The position numbers and the translations under genes were made by a program. A stretch of DNA of 64,000 nucleotides from contig NZ_CP055153.1 in the NCBI RefSeq assembly GCF_014075995.1, forward strand, positions 5,580,001 through 5,644,000, given 5' to 3'. Below, piece after piece: positions 9,992-17,898 of the stretch (position 1 is the first letter of the stretch; each line of letters opens with the position of its first letter). Source of the DNA: Adhaeribacter radiodurans (GTDB taxonomy: Bacteria > Bacteroidota > Bacteroidia > Cytophagales > Hymenobacteraceae). Under the pieces are notes generated by a model. That model did no database searches. It had not been told where the DNA came from and was given only the letters and a program-made list of their open reading frames with translations.

Positions 9992-10020
9992 AAAAAAGGA
10001 CCAGTAAAAAAAGGACCAGT
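9992..10020. repeat. Short tandem duplication
   Basis: The unit AAAAAAGGACCAGT occurs twice head to tail (9992-10005 and, with one extra A, 10006-10020). It lies 70-100 bp upstream of the start of the decayed HEPN-like gene, possibly in its former promoter region. No function is evident. Confidence 0.6.
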
Positions 10021-10210
10021 AGTAGATGAGTATTATACTACCAGTTCTATGATTTAAAAGGATGGTTTTGGTTTAAGAATTTCATTAAGCTATAAGCAGG
10101 AACTAACCAAAATATATAAAAATAATTGTATACTATCTTGAGAACAAGTTAGAAGGTTATATTTTAATTCTTAATAGAAAAACTTTTATTTTGTTACTCA
10201 TTAGTTACTT

Positions 10211-10261
10211 AGAATGCGAAAGGCCTTGCAAGTTATTGACTTACAAGGCCTTTCGCATTCT
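10211..10261. terminator. Displaced tRNA-Leu terminator hairpin beside attL
   Basis: Bases 10211-10228 and 10244-10261 form a perfect 18-bp stem, with a further AAGT/ACTT pairing inside. It lies 2 bp outside the left attachment repeat. Its inner part (CTTGCAA...GACTTACAAGG) matches the hairpin next to the intact tRNA-Leu at 17700-17731. The simplest reading is that this was the original terminator of the tRNA operon, pushed 7.5 kb away when the element inserted. Confidence 0.6.
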
Positions 10262-10263
10262 AA

Positions 10264-10283
10264 AAAGTACCAGGGGCGGGACT
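10264..10283 (-). repeat. attL, 20-bp direct repeat of the tRNA-Leu 3' end
   Basis: Bases 10264-10283 are identical to 17732-17751, where the sequence is the 3' end of tRNA-Leu plus 4 bases. After 10283 the match stops (ACCATAC versus TGAACCC), so this copy is not part of a tRNA. It marks the left end of the integrated element. Confidence 0.85.
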
Positions 10284-10349
10284 ACCATACTTCTTTAACT
10301 TACTTAAATCCTTTTAAATTTCATGCATTTAAGCCATATTTGAGGGGTT

Positions 10350-10375
10350 CTTAAACTCACTTCAGTGAGTTTAAG
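10350..10375. promoter_or_regulatory. Inverted repeat upstream of the integrase
   Basis: A perfect 11-bp stem (CTTAAACTCAC / GTGAGTTTAAG) around TTCA, between attL and the integrase gene, 45 bp from the arm-type repeat. It may be a terminator protecting the integrase from outside transcription or a protein binding site; the sequence does not decide. Confidence 0.4.
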
Positions 10376-10394
10376 TCATTTTTAACTATAAAAA

Positions 10395-10414
10395 TGACAC
10401 CAAATCTGCCACCT
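10395..10414 (+). repeat. Candidate integrase arm-type site, left
   Basis: TGACACCAAATCTGCCACCT here and at 17669-17688 with one change (C to A), in the same orientation, one near each end of the element. Paired repeats near the core sites are typical arm-type binding sites of tyrosine recombinases or excisionases. Confidence 0.6.
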
Positions 10415-10509
10415 ATTTTGATCTTTTTAAAACCTATTACACGATACTTACCTTTCATCAAAATAGTGCAGGTGATTTTTTTTAACCTTTAATAACCTCT
10501 TCCCCCACT

Positions 10510-11745
10510 ATGGCAAGTATTAACTTTACCCTTAACCACCAGAAGAAAGACTCCAAAGGGCTTATTCCGGTTTGGATGGTTTTAAACTTTAATGGCATTC
10601 GGATACGAAAAGCAACCAAGGCCAAGCTTAAGGAAAAACACTGGATAGAAAAGGCTCAGCGGATAAAACCACCATTAAAAGGCGAACCTTATAATAATCA
10701 TGCTGAATTTAATACTATCCTAGATAGTACGGAGAAGAAGGTTCAAGACATCTTTAATCATGCATTACTAAATGGAATACCATTAACCAAAGAATATGTA
10801 GAAAGCCAGCTAAACAACAAGTTTAGCGCACAACCTAAGGCTAAAGATTTTTTTACCTGTTTTAAGGAGTTTATTGAGGCGAACAAGCCTCTTAAAGCGA
10901 AAAGAACAATAATGGGCTACGTTACTACTATAAACTTCTTGAAGGGCTTCCAAAATGATTCAAATCTTCCTATCCGATTCGACAATGTAACGCTTGACTG
11001 GTTTGATAAATTACGTACTTATGCCTTTAAGGAGAAGCAAGTAAAAGATAACTACTTTTCTACTTTAATAAACAGGTTAAAAGCATTTTTAGGATGGGCT
11101 GCTGATAGAGGGTATAACGAAAACCAAGCTTATAAGAAATTCTCAACTATTGAACGTGAAGGAGATATTATCTGCCTTTACGAAAAAGAACTATTTCAGC
11201 TTTATGAATTTGAATTTAATAGTAAAAGGCTTGAACAGGTTAGAGACGTTTATTGCTTTGGTTGCTTTACCGGCTTAAGGTTTTCCGATTTATTCGATTT
11301 AGGAAGAGAGCATATTAAAAATGGGGAAATCCAGAAAACCATAATTAAGACAAGGCAATTTCAAAAGATTCCTTTAAATGATTTTGCTTTAGCGATACTG
11401 AACAAATACCAAGATTACCCTAATCCCCTTCCTATAATCTCCGCTCAAAAATTTAACTCTTATATAAAGGAAGTTTGCAAACTGGCTGGCATAGATGAAT
11501 TAATAACTGTTACCTCTTATTCTGGAGGAAAAGCGATTGAAAAAACAGTACCTAAGTATGAACTTATAACCTCTCACACTGCTCGGAAAACTTTTACAAC
11601 AAACTCCTTAATCTTTGGCTTAAATGAATCAATAGTAAAAAAGATTACTGGCCATAAAAAAGATAAAAATTTTCAGCGATATGTAAAATTCGCGGATGAA
11701 TACTTAAAGGAAGAGTCGAATAATGCTTGGAACAATAGAAAATGA
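10510..11745 (+). CDS. Tyrosine recombinase / integrase
   Basis: A 411-residue site-specific recombinase. It has an N-terminal arm-binding region (residues 1-105), a SAM-like core-binding domain (about 110-205) and a catalytic domain with Arg257 (FTGLRFSDL), His356 and Arg359 (SHTARKTF), His382 (TGHKK) and nucleophile Tyr391 (QRYVKF). It looks intact. As the first gene inside attL it presumably drives integration at tRNA-Leu and, with the HTH protein at 13702, excision. Start ATG 10510. It ends in TGA, which shows that TGA is read as stop in this element. Confidence 0.93.
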   Translation: MASINFTLNHQKKDSKGLIPVWMVLNFNGIRIRKATKAKLKEKHWIEKAQRIKPPLKGEPYNNHAEFNTILDSTEKKVQDIFNHALLNGIPLTKEYVESQLNNKFSAQPKAKDFFTCFKEFIEANKPLKAKRTIMGYVTTINFLKGFQNDSNLPIRFDNVTLDWFDKLRTYAFKEKQVKDNYFSTLINRLKAFLGWAADRGYNENQAYKKFSTIEREGDIICLYEKELFQLYEFEFNSKRLEQVRDVYCFGCFTGLRFSDLFDLGREHIKNGEIQKTIIKTRQFQKIPLNDFALAILNKYQDYPNPLPIISAQKFNSYIKEVCKLAGIDELITVTSYSGGKAIEKTVPKYELITSHTARKTFTTNSLIFGLNESIVKKITGHKKDKNFQRYVKFADEYLKEESNNAWNNRK

Positions 11746-11849
11746 TTGTTTAACAAAATAATTCTATTTAAATATATATTAATAATGAAAATGTTGCACA
11801 TATTTTGCATTATATATATTAGGATTTTAAAATTAAAGTATTTGTATAG

Positions 11850-12734
11850 ATGATCTATTTAACCAAAGCAAAAATATTATCAGTTCTAAAAAACATTAAT
11901 GGGAAAGAGGTTCAAAGCCCAACAAAGAACCACTTTAAGAAAAAGTATTTTTACCTCAACAAAACAAATATAGATAATATCACTACTTTTTATCTTTTTT
12001 TTAAAGATCCCAAAAGGTTTATTGAAAATGAACTAGTGCAATGGAAAGAAACTGATACTTTTATATATGAATTTCCTCCTGCTTTTCATAAAACTCCAGA
12101 ATGTAAATACTTACAGTCCAGGTTTGAAAATATATACATTCCTCAAAAAGTTAGGGAAAAGAAAATAGTTAAAGAACTCAAGATATGGGGAAATGAAAAT
12201 AAAACACTTTTCCAAGTTGATAGAAAAACATATATAGAAAAATGCATTAAGTATTTTAACCTAAAATATCCTGATTTAAATTTAGACACTTCTGATTTTG
12301 ATGAAGTAATTAAGGAAAACTCTGGAGTCGAATCATTTGAAAATTTCACTTTAGAGGAACTAAAAGAGTTAATAGAAAAATATCTTGATGATGCTAAAAA
12401 ATATTTTGAAGAAGAGCAAAAGATGAAGGTGTTAGAACATTTCAAAGAGAAATCCTTCCTCAAGTTTTCTAGAGCTCCTATTAGATACAATCCCACTGAT
12501 TTAGATGATTATGAGGTTAAGAAGATTCTAAATGAAATTGATATAAAATTCATTAAACCTATAAATGAAATAATTATTCAAATATGTGTTAAAGAATTCT
12601 TGGATAAAAAGGAATTTGATTTAACTATACTTGAAGCTTTAAATTTTAGAAATTGCAAAAGCTGTTTCAGCGACTTTAACAGGGAAATAGAATCTAAATC
12701 CAAAGTTCACTTTATTGATAAGGTAAAGATTTAA
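11850..12734 (+). CDS. Hypothetical protein of the integrative element
   Basis: A 294-residue, lysine- and glutamate-rich protein. Residues 100-200 are strongly charged and probably helical or coiled coil (LEELKELIEKYLDDAKKYFE). A Cys pair (NCKSCF) lies near residue 273. No signal peptide, membrane segment or known motif. It lies between the integrase and another unknown gene in the cargo position, with AT-rich codon use like the rest of the element. Role in maintenance or defence is open. Confidence 0.7.
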   Translation: MIYLTKAKILSVLKNINGKEVQSPTKNHFKKKYFYLNKTNIDNITTFYLFFKDPKRFIENELVQWKETDTFIYEFPPAFHKTPECKYLQSRFENIYIPQKVREKKIVKELKIWGNENKTLFQVDRKTYIEKCIKYFNLKYPDLNLDTSDFDEVIKENSGVESFENFTLEELKELIEKYLDDAKKYFEEEQKMKVLEHFKEKSFLKFSRAPIRYNPTDLDDYEVKKILNEIDIKFIKPINEIIIQICVKEFLDKKEFDLTILEALNFRNCKSCFSDFNREIESKSKVHFIDKVKI

Positions 12735-12797
12735 AGTGTAACACCTTTGTCTTAGTTCTGTATATTAGTAGTTTAAGCCTCATTGCATAGAACTCAA

Positions 12798-13640
12798 ATG
12801 AATATTCAGATGACAAAGAATGTTGTTACATTTATTCTTAATCATGGTAGAAGGATTTTTAACATCAATAAACTTGAAGGTAAACCAGAACTTGTTCAAG
12901 GAAAGATCTTATTAATGTGGGCGGATTTAGTAAGTTATTCCTTTTTTCTTAATATAAATCCAAATCAGATTAATGATGGAGTAAAACAATTAATAAAGAT
13001 TGAAATAGCTTATTTACAAAAAGCTAATGATTTTTTAAACTCCCTTATTGAGTTTAGTCCTTTTGGACGAAGGGAGAACAAATTGCAAAAAATTTATAAT
13101 CAGCTAATCCAAGAAAGGTTAGTTAAAATACTTGATTTAAGCCATCCAGCCATAATTAACTACAAGGAGTTTATTTCCCAAAAACCTGAATATGATAAAG
13201 AACTTATAGAAGAATCTTGGATAAAAACTTTTGATTTAGATAATAAAACAAAACTAAAATATTCTGCTGATCCAAAGTACTTAATCAATGGATTTACTTA
13301 TTTAATAAGGATTGGTGTTATTGAGTTAGATGACATAGAATCTTTTGTTTATGCAAACTTTAACTTTTCCAATAGATACAAATTGCCTAATTTTACTAAA
13401 GAATATAACTTTAATTGGAAAGGAAAAGTAAAAAATAGTTTCCCTCAATTATTAGGACAGTTGAAAGAAAGAAGAAATATAACTTCTACTTATGAGGAAA
13501 TTGTTGACTTCGTACTTCAATATATTAAAATAGCAAGAGATAGCGCATATCAATACGCTACTCAGAAGCAAAAACTTAGTAAAAATAATCTTCTTGATTA
13601 TAAGCCATTTACCCCTGACTCTCGCTACCAAATTTACTAA
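12798..13640 (+). CDS. Hypothetical protein of the integrative element
   Basis: A 280-residue soluble protein from the ATG at 12798; an in-frame TTG at 12783 would add five residues and is less likely. It looks mostly helical, with no catalytic motif I recognise. It follows the 11850 gene by 63 bp and is probably co-transcribed. The two are candidate co-acting cargo genes, but nothing in the sequence gives a function. Confidence 0.7.
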   Translation: MNIQMTKNVVTFILNHGRRIFNINKLEGKPELVQGKILLMWADLVSYSFFLNINPNQINDGVKQLIKIEIAYLQKANDFLNSLIEFSPFGRRENKLQKIYNQLIQERLVKILDLSHPAIINYKEFISQKPEYDKELIEESWIKTFDLDNKTKLKYSADPKYLINGFTYLIRIGVIELDDIESFVYANFNFSNRYKLPNFTKEYNFNWKGKVKNSFPQLLGQLKERRNITSTYEEIVDFVLQYIKIARDSAYQYATQKQKLSKNNLLDYKPFTPDSRYQIY

Positions 13641-13701
13641 CCCCCCTATATTTATACATTAATCTATTTAACCTTTCGGCTATAATCAAAATTTATAGCT
13701 A

Positions 13702-14004
13702 ATGGAACAACTTATTTTAATCCCTTTAAGGCTAAAGGACTTCAAGCAAATTATTAAAGATTGTATTGCTGAAACTAGCTTAATTCAACCTCAACAAGAG
13801 AAAGAAATCCCTAATGACAAGCTTACCCAAAAAGAAGCGGCTTCTCAGCTTGGTATAAGTGAGGCTACTTTAATTGATTGGAAAAAGAAAGGGTTAATAC
13901 CTTATCACCAATTACCCAAAACCAGACGAGTTTTTTTTCTTAAATCAGAACTCAAACTGGTTACCTCCCAAAATCCCCAACTTCTAAAAGCTGCAAGGAG
14001 GTAA
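13702..14004 (+). CDS. Helix-turn-helix, excisionase-like DNA-binding protein
   Basis: A 100-residue protein whose centre (about residues 38-82) reads as a MerR/excisionase-type winged helix: LTQKEAASQLGISEATLIDW, then KKKGLIPYHQ and RRVFFLKSEL. Short proteins of this kind in Bacteroidota mobile elements act as excision or regulatory factors. It ends 4 bp before the Rep gene, so the two form an operon, and its last codons include the AGGAGG just upstream of the Rep start. Confidence 0.82.
   Translation: MEQLILIPLRLKDFKQIIKDCIAETSLIQPQQEKEIPNDKLTQKEAASQLGISEATLIDWKKKGLIPYHQLPKTRRVFFLKSELKLVTSQNPQLLKAARR
13995..14001 (+). promoter_or_regulatory. Strong Shine-Dalgarno for Rep
   Basis: AAGGAGG ends 7 bases before the ATG at 14009. 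Such a strong anti-SD match is unusual here, where most genes have AT-rich leaders, and may reflect a different origin for the Rep module. Confidence 0.55.
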
Positions 14005-14008
14005 CGTT

Positions 14009-15241
14009 ATGGAAACCAATAAAAAACCATCTAAAAAGCCATGTGCATCCTCTAAACCTGCTCCGAATGTAATTCCAACAAAAGTAGTCAAAACTGGGTT
14101 TAAGGATTCTTTAAAATCTAACAATCAGGAAAAGTGTAAAAGCGTACCTAGCCCTGATTGTTCCCCTAAAAAGGTTTCTCTTGATAAATTAGAAATAACT
14201 TCGGAATTAGGTTCCGAAGTTATTGTGTTTGATAGAAGTTGTGAGTACAACAGGGAGAAACTAACTAAGAGAGCCAGGGCGAAATTTTTCAATAATAATA
14301 TAGCAATTGCTTTAGCTAACTTAAAAACTTCTTTAAAGGATAAATATTGGGATACCTTTCATTGCTCCCATAGGATTATAGTTAGTGGCACAGAGGCAAA
14401 ATCTAAATTTTGTAAAAATAGATGGTGCTTAATCTGTAACAGAATCCGAACTGCTCAACTTATCCAGAAGTACGGTCTTACCTTAGATTCTTGGAAGGAA
14501 AAGGTATTTCTTACGCTTACGGTTAAAAACTGTACTGCCGAAAAGTTGAAAGATACTTTAGATAAAATGCATAAGTATTTTACTGAAATCAAAGATTCAG
14601 AAAGAAAAGCAGGTCGGAACCTAATAGGTATAAGAAAACTGGAAATAACTTATAATAGAACCGAAAATACCTATCACCCTCATTTCCATTTTGTCCTTGA
14701 AAGTGGCTTATCTGCTGAGAGCATAATTGAAAAATGAATTTTCAAGTTTAATGAAGGAGTTTGCAAGCAAACTTTAAAAAGCCTAATGACTTGCATCCAG
14801 AATAAAGTAAATAGTGGCATTTCCAAAAGTAAGTATATCCAGTTAGAGGAATTTAGGGAGTTCAGAAAACAACTAACTGCAGATCCACAATTCCAAGATT
14901 TCAAGAAAGCTGATGAGAAATCTGTAAAGGAGCTTTTTAAATACTTTACTAAACTCACTTCTAATTCTTCAAAAGATAAATTTATTACGCCGGCTGCACT
15001 AGATACTATTTTTCAAAATCTTACCAATAGACGAGCATTCCAGCCTTTTGGGTTTGTTGCCCATCAAGAGATGAAACCCTCAGAAAACAAAACAAATGAT
15101 AAAACAGAAGCTTGGGTAGATGAAGTAGAATTTGAATGGATGGAAAATTTTTCCAATTGGGTAAATACTCAAACTGGCGAAATACTTTCTGACTTTCAGC
15201 CAAGTGAATGTGATTTAAAAAGAAAAGGAGCAGTAAAGTAA
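14009..15241 (+). pseudogene. Rolling-circle replication protein (HUH Rep) with in-frame stop
   Basis: One 410-codon frame interrupted by a TGA at 14735-14737 (codon 243); the frame continues without shift. Before the stop are a Cys cluster (C135, C140, C143 in KFCKNRWCLICN), FLTLTV and the HUH motif HPHFH (223-227). After it lies FKYFTK, with candidate catalytic Tyr312 in a Y-x-x-K motif. Together these are the three motifs of a Rep_1-type rolling-circle initiator. The sequence around the stop (IIEK-stop-IFKFN) suggests an original TGG Trp codon. The downstream part could only be made separately from an ATG at 14786. Replication function is probably lost, unless suppression or two-piece assembly occurs. 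Confidence 0.8.
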
Positions 15242-15576
15242 TGGATTCAATATATGTCTATAAAGATCACTTAGTATATAACCCTTCTAATCTATTATTT
15301 ACCATTGTTCAGGATTCTATTAGATTTGAGCGTTTTAAAATAATAGCAATCTATTTGGAAGGAGATTATATAGGAACGTATAGGATTGTTGAAAAAGAGG
15401 TATTTTCAGTAGGAGAACTCTCAAAAATGCTTTCATACTTAATTTTCGGTTCTTTGCTTTCTTTAGGAATAAAAAGCTTAAAAGACTTAAGAATAAAAGG
15501 GAGATTGTCAGATAAAACCAAAATGGCATTTGTTTGTCTACAATTTATCGAGTACCAAAAAAAATACTCACACTAA
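15241..15576 (+). CDS. Small hypothetical protein coupled to Rep
   Basis: A 111-residue protein whose ATG overlaps the Rep stop (TAATG), suggesting translational coupling. It has one possible hydrophobic stretch (LSYLIFGSLLSLGI, about residues 64-77) and is otherwise basic. I recognise no family. Its position behind rep suggests a plasmid-derived accessory gene. Confidence 0.6.
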   Translation: MDSIYVYKDHLVYNPSNLLFTIVQDSIRFERFKIIAIYLEGDYIGTYRIVEKEVFSVGELSKMLSYLIFGSLLSLGIKSLKDLRIKGRLSDKTKMAFVCLQFIEYQKKYSH

Positions 15577-15602
15577 TTAAGTCTAGGTAATTTAGATAAT
15601 AA

Positions 15603-15657
15603 AAAAAGGTCTAAGAATTGAATGGCTAAGTAAGTTGTTCAATTCTTAGACCTTTTT
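15603..15657. terminator. Bidirectional terminator between convergent genes
   Basis: A perfect 20-bp stem (15603-15622 and 15638-15657) with A-runs on the left arm and T-runs on the right. It works in both directions, between the plus-strand Rep operon and the minus-strand DUF262-HEPN operon. Confidence 0.85.
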
Positions 15658-15699
15658 AATAAGTCTTACTGAAACCGTAACTATAAAAGATCTAAATGG

Positions 15700-16326
15700 T
15701 TATGCTAGAACCGTTATTGCCCTATTTTTTAATTCTTTACACATTTCTAAACAATCAGACACTATTGTGTTTGCTTCTTCAGGTTCCAAGCTTTGTTGTA
15801 CACGACCTTGCTCTAAAAACTTATGAGCATAAGCCCCCCTTGCATTAGCTAGTTTTTCTAATGAATTTGTCCAGTTTACATTTTCTGGAATATCTATAGA
15901 CACAGGCATTAATAATTTCCGCAAATATTTTGAAGATACCCCATGATTATTAAAGATTTCTTGTGAAAAGGTAGCCTTCAAATCATTTAATATTCTTCTA
16001 TTATAATCAAAAACCTTTTCAACTGTCGGCTCTAAATCCTTTTCTAAATAATTAGAATAATTTCCCTTAAAATGCATTAATGTTATTAAAGGTTTAGAAA
16101 CTCTTGATTCAGTTAAATACCTTTTTATACATTTTGACATTACTTGTAGGGAAATTATTTCTACAAATTCCTCAAAAGCAGCATGGCAAAGAATACAATA
16201 AGATTTTACATCTAGATCGTATTCATCTGGTGAAGCTAAAGAATTTTCTAAATGAGCATTAATAAATTTTGATTTAATTCCATTGATGTATTCTTCCAAC
16301 TGATTAAAAACTTCATTAAAGTCCAT
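15700..16326 (-). CDS. MAE_28990/MAE_18760-like HEPN protein, probable RNase partner of DUF262
   Basis: A 208-residue protein resembling the HEPN family often found beside DUF262 genes. Visible signatures: the helix YCILCHAAFEEFVE (about 43-56) and, near the C terminus, LANARGAYAHKF with the R-x4-H motif Arg163...His168 that forms the HEPN RNase active site. It starts 9 bp after the DUF262 stop, so the two form an operon transcribed inward from the right end of the element. Inferred role: RNA-cleaving effector controlled by the DUF262 protein, active on phage infection. Family assignment is by motif and context, not by search. Confidence 0.8.
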   Translation of the reverse strand: MDFNEVFNQLEEYINGIKSKFINAHLENSLASPDEYDLDVKSYCILCHAAFEEFVEIISLQVMSKCIKRYLTESRVSKPLITLMHFKGNYSNYLEKDLEPTVEKVFDYNRRILNDLKATFSQEIFNNHGVSSKYLRKLLMPVSIDIPENVNWTNSLEKLANARGAYAHKFLEQGRVQQSLEPEEANTIVSDCLEMCKELKNRAITVLA

Positions 16327-16335
16327 ATAATTACA

Positions 16336-17505
16336 CTACTTGAATGGATTGATATTTATTTCTTTTCCAAATGAGGTGTTAATAAGACTTTCAAACTTAC
16401 TATAGCGAATTTTGTAGCTTTCAATCGTTTTTGTAGTTGATTCTATAGAACTTCTAAATTCTGGATCTCCGACACACAATCTTCTAAAATCATTCACAAA
16501 TGTATTTTCTGGATTTATAACATTAGCCTCCATCTTAGAAAAATAAAAAATTTGAACCTCAAAAAGAACTCTATTAAATCGAGATTCAAAACCATCAGCC
16601 GTTGCCTTTCTACCTATTTTTTTATAATCCCCAAAAAGAATTTTAAGAAATTCAATACTTTTGTTAATGCTGATATATACTTGACTAATATCTCTATTCA
16701 ATTCAGCCCAATTATCATTTATTAATGCCATTTTTTCATCAAGAAACTTTTTCAAGTTACCTTGATAGGAAGAAGAATATAAACAGAATGCAAAAAGTCT
16801 TAATAATATTTCTGTGTCTCTAAGTCTTTTATCAGGACCTTCAAGATTTAAAACAGAATGAAGTGGTTGTTTTGTATCTGTAACACTAACTAGGTAGTTA
16901 GAAAATTCACCTCTATTAAGTACTTGCCGTAGCTCTTGAGTTGAAAGAGGCACAGAACCTGAATTTAACCGATAAAATATATCATATAAAATATCATTTT
17001 TCTTAAAATTCGTAATTATTGTACAACGTAATGATGCATTATGGAATTCTCTTAGCTCATTTGAGAGGCTTGCTTCACTTTCCATGTCATTATATGTTAC
17101 ATTATTTAAGTCGGAACGAATCTTTAATAATACAAGCTTAGGCTTAACCCAATATTCGTACGCTTCATGTTCAACGAATCCTGCTAAGGTTAGAAGTCGC
17201 TGCTTCCCATCTATAACAATAAATGATTTTTTCTTTTTGGGATCTTCTGCAAGAACTATTTCGGGTATAGGATACCCTATTAAAATTGATTCAATTAATT
17301 TACTTCTTTTTTCATCTGTCCATGCATTTCTTCTTTGGAACTTAGGATTAAGATCTATATTTCCATTTTTTATTTGAGAGCATATTGTCTCAATTGTCCA
17401 ATCTCTAGAATAAACAACAATATCTGCAGGATTAAATTCTTCAATATCTTCTGCAATTTCCTGATTGTCCCTTAATATCTCTTCTTCGAAATCTTCTTCT
17501 GCCAT
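16336..17505 (-). CDS. DUF262 (GmrSD/ParB-like) protein
   Basis: A 389-residue protein with the DUF262 hallmarks: NPKFQRRNAWTDEKRSKLIES (about 53-73), GYPIPEIVL and the nucleotide-site motif IDGKQRL (98-104, DGQQR-type). The C-terminal part lacks the DUF1524 HNH motif of full GmrSD enzymes, so nuclease activity probably comes from the HEPN partner. DUF262 proteins sense or hydrolyse nucleotides in anti-phage systems that act on modified DNA (known for GmrSD and BrxU). It lies about 200 bp inside attR, a usual cargo position. Confidence 0.85.
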   Translation of the reverse strand: MAEEDFEEEILRDNQEIAEDIEEFNPADIVVYSRDWTIETICSQIKNGNIDLNPKFQRRNAWTDEKRSKLIESILIGYPIPEIVLAEDPKKKKSFIVIDGKQRLLTLAGFVEHEAYEYWVKPKLVLLKIRSDLNNVTYNDMESEASLSNELREFHNASLRCTIITNFKKNDILYDIFYRLNSGSVPLSTQELRQVLNRGEFSNYLVSVTDTKQPLHSVLNLEGPDKRLRDTEILLRLFAFCLYSSSYQGNLKKFLDEKMALINDNWAELNRDISQVYISINKSIEFLKILFGDYKKIGRKATADGFESRFNRVLFEVQIFYFSKMEANVINPENTFVNDFRRLCVGDPEFRSSIESTTKTIESYKIRYSKFESLINTSFGKEININPFK

Positions 17506-17668
17506 ATTTAAATTTATTATTATAAATCTTTATAAAATTGGTTTTCAATTACCAAAGCACAGGTAAAAGGTAACTATAATAAATAAACTATTCAAAATAT
17601 AAGTTTTAGCAATTACTTAGGCAGGATTGAAAGGACTGAAGTTTACCTTTCCGAATTTTAAATAAAAG

Positions 17669-17688
17669 TGACACCAAATCTGACACCT
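17669..17688 (+). repeat. Candidate integrase arm-type site, right
   Basis: Nineteen of twenty bases match 10395-10414 in the same orientation. It lies 43 bp inside the right attachment repeat, between attR and the DUF262 start. Confidence 0.6.
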
Positions 17689-17698
17689 AAAAAAGTAA

Positions 17699-17731
17699 AA
17701 ACCCTTGCAAATCAGAGACTTACAAGGGTTT
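17699..17731 (-). terminator. Element-borne terminator for the tRNA operon
   Basis: AAACCCTTG...CAAGGGTTT forms a 9-bp stem directly after the tRNA-Leu 3' end on the minus strand, followed by a T-run (minus strand). It lies on the element side of the crossover and shares CTTGCAA...GACTTACAAGG with the displaced hairpin at 10211-10261, so the element seems to carry a replacement terminator. Confidence 0.7.
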
Positions 17732-17751
17732 AAAGTACCAGGGGCGGGACT
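17732..17751 (-). repeat. attR, 20-bp direct repeat in tRNA-Leu
   Basis: Identical to 10264-10283. Here it covers the 3' acceptor strand and the start of the T stem of tRNA-Leu, so insertion leaves the tRNA intact. Confidence 0.85.
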
Positions 17752-17819
17752 TGAACCCGCACGTCCTAATGGACACAAGATTTTAAGTCTTGCGTGTCTA
17801 CCAGTTTCACCACCCCGGC
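17736..17819 (-). tRNA. tRNA-Leu (UAA)
   Basis: An 84-nt cloverleaf on the minus strand beginning GCCGGGG, with D-loop GGTGAAACTGGTAGAC, anticodon stem-loop CAAGA-CTTAAAA-TCTTG (anticodon TAA), a long class II variable arm and T-loop GGTTCAAGTCC. The discriminator is A73 and CCA is not encoded. The acceptor stem includes G-T pairs. It is the second gene of a tRNA-Gly/tRNA-Leu operon and the integration target of the 7.5-kb element. Confidence 0.95.
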
Positions 17820-17898
17820 ATGGACGGCTTGCGCCGGTCCAATTCTATAAAGAAAAGACGTTGCGGGCGCAACGTCTCTTGAAGGATTTCTTCTTTCG

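Larger units (their letters stand above)
10264..17751. mobile_element. 7.5-kb integrative element in tRNA-Leu carrying a DUF262-HEPN pair
   Basis: Bounded by a perfect 20-bp direct repeat (10264-10283 and 17732-17751) overlapping the 3' end of tRNA-Leu(UAA). Inside in order: tyrosine recombinase, two unknown genes, an excisionase-like HTH gene, a rolling-circle Rep gene with an in-frame stop, a small coupled gene, then on the opposite strand a HEPN gene and a DUF262 gene. Near-identical 20-bp repeats (10395-10414 and 17669-17688) lie just inside each end and are candidate arm-type recombinase sites. No relaxase or transfer gene is visible, so it is at most mobilisable. The gene order (int at one end, defence-like cargo at the other) fits a small satellite-like or plasmid-derived island. 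Confidence 0.82.

Noticed and set aside
9863-10057. Plus-strand 64-codon ORF
   Set aside because: It is antisense to the start and leader of the decayed HEPN-like gene and includes the tandem duplication at 9992-10020; no own signals.
14735-14737. TGA recoding (selenocysteine or Trp) in Rep
   Set aside because: The integrase of the same element ends with TGA as a normal stop, no SECIS-like structure is evident, and Rep proteins are not known selenoproteins.
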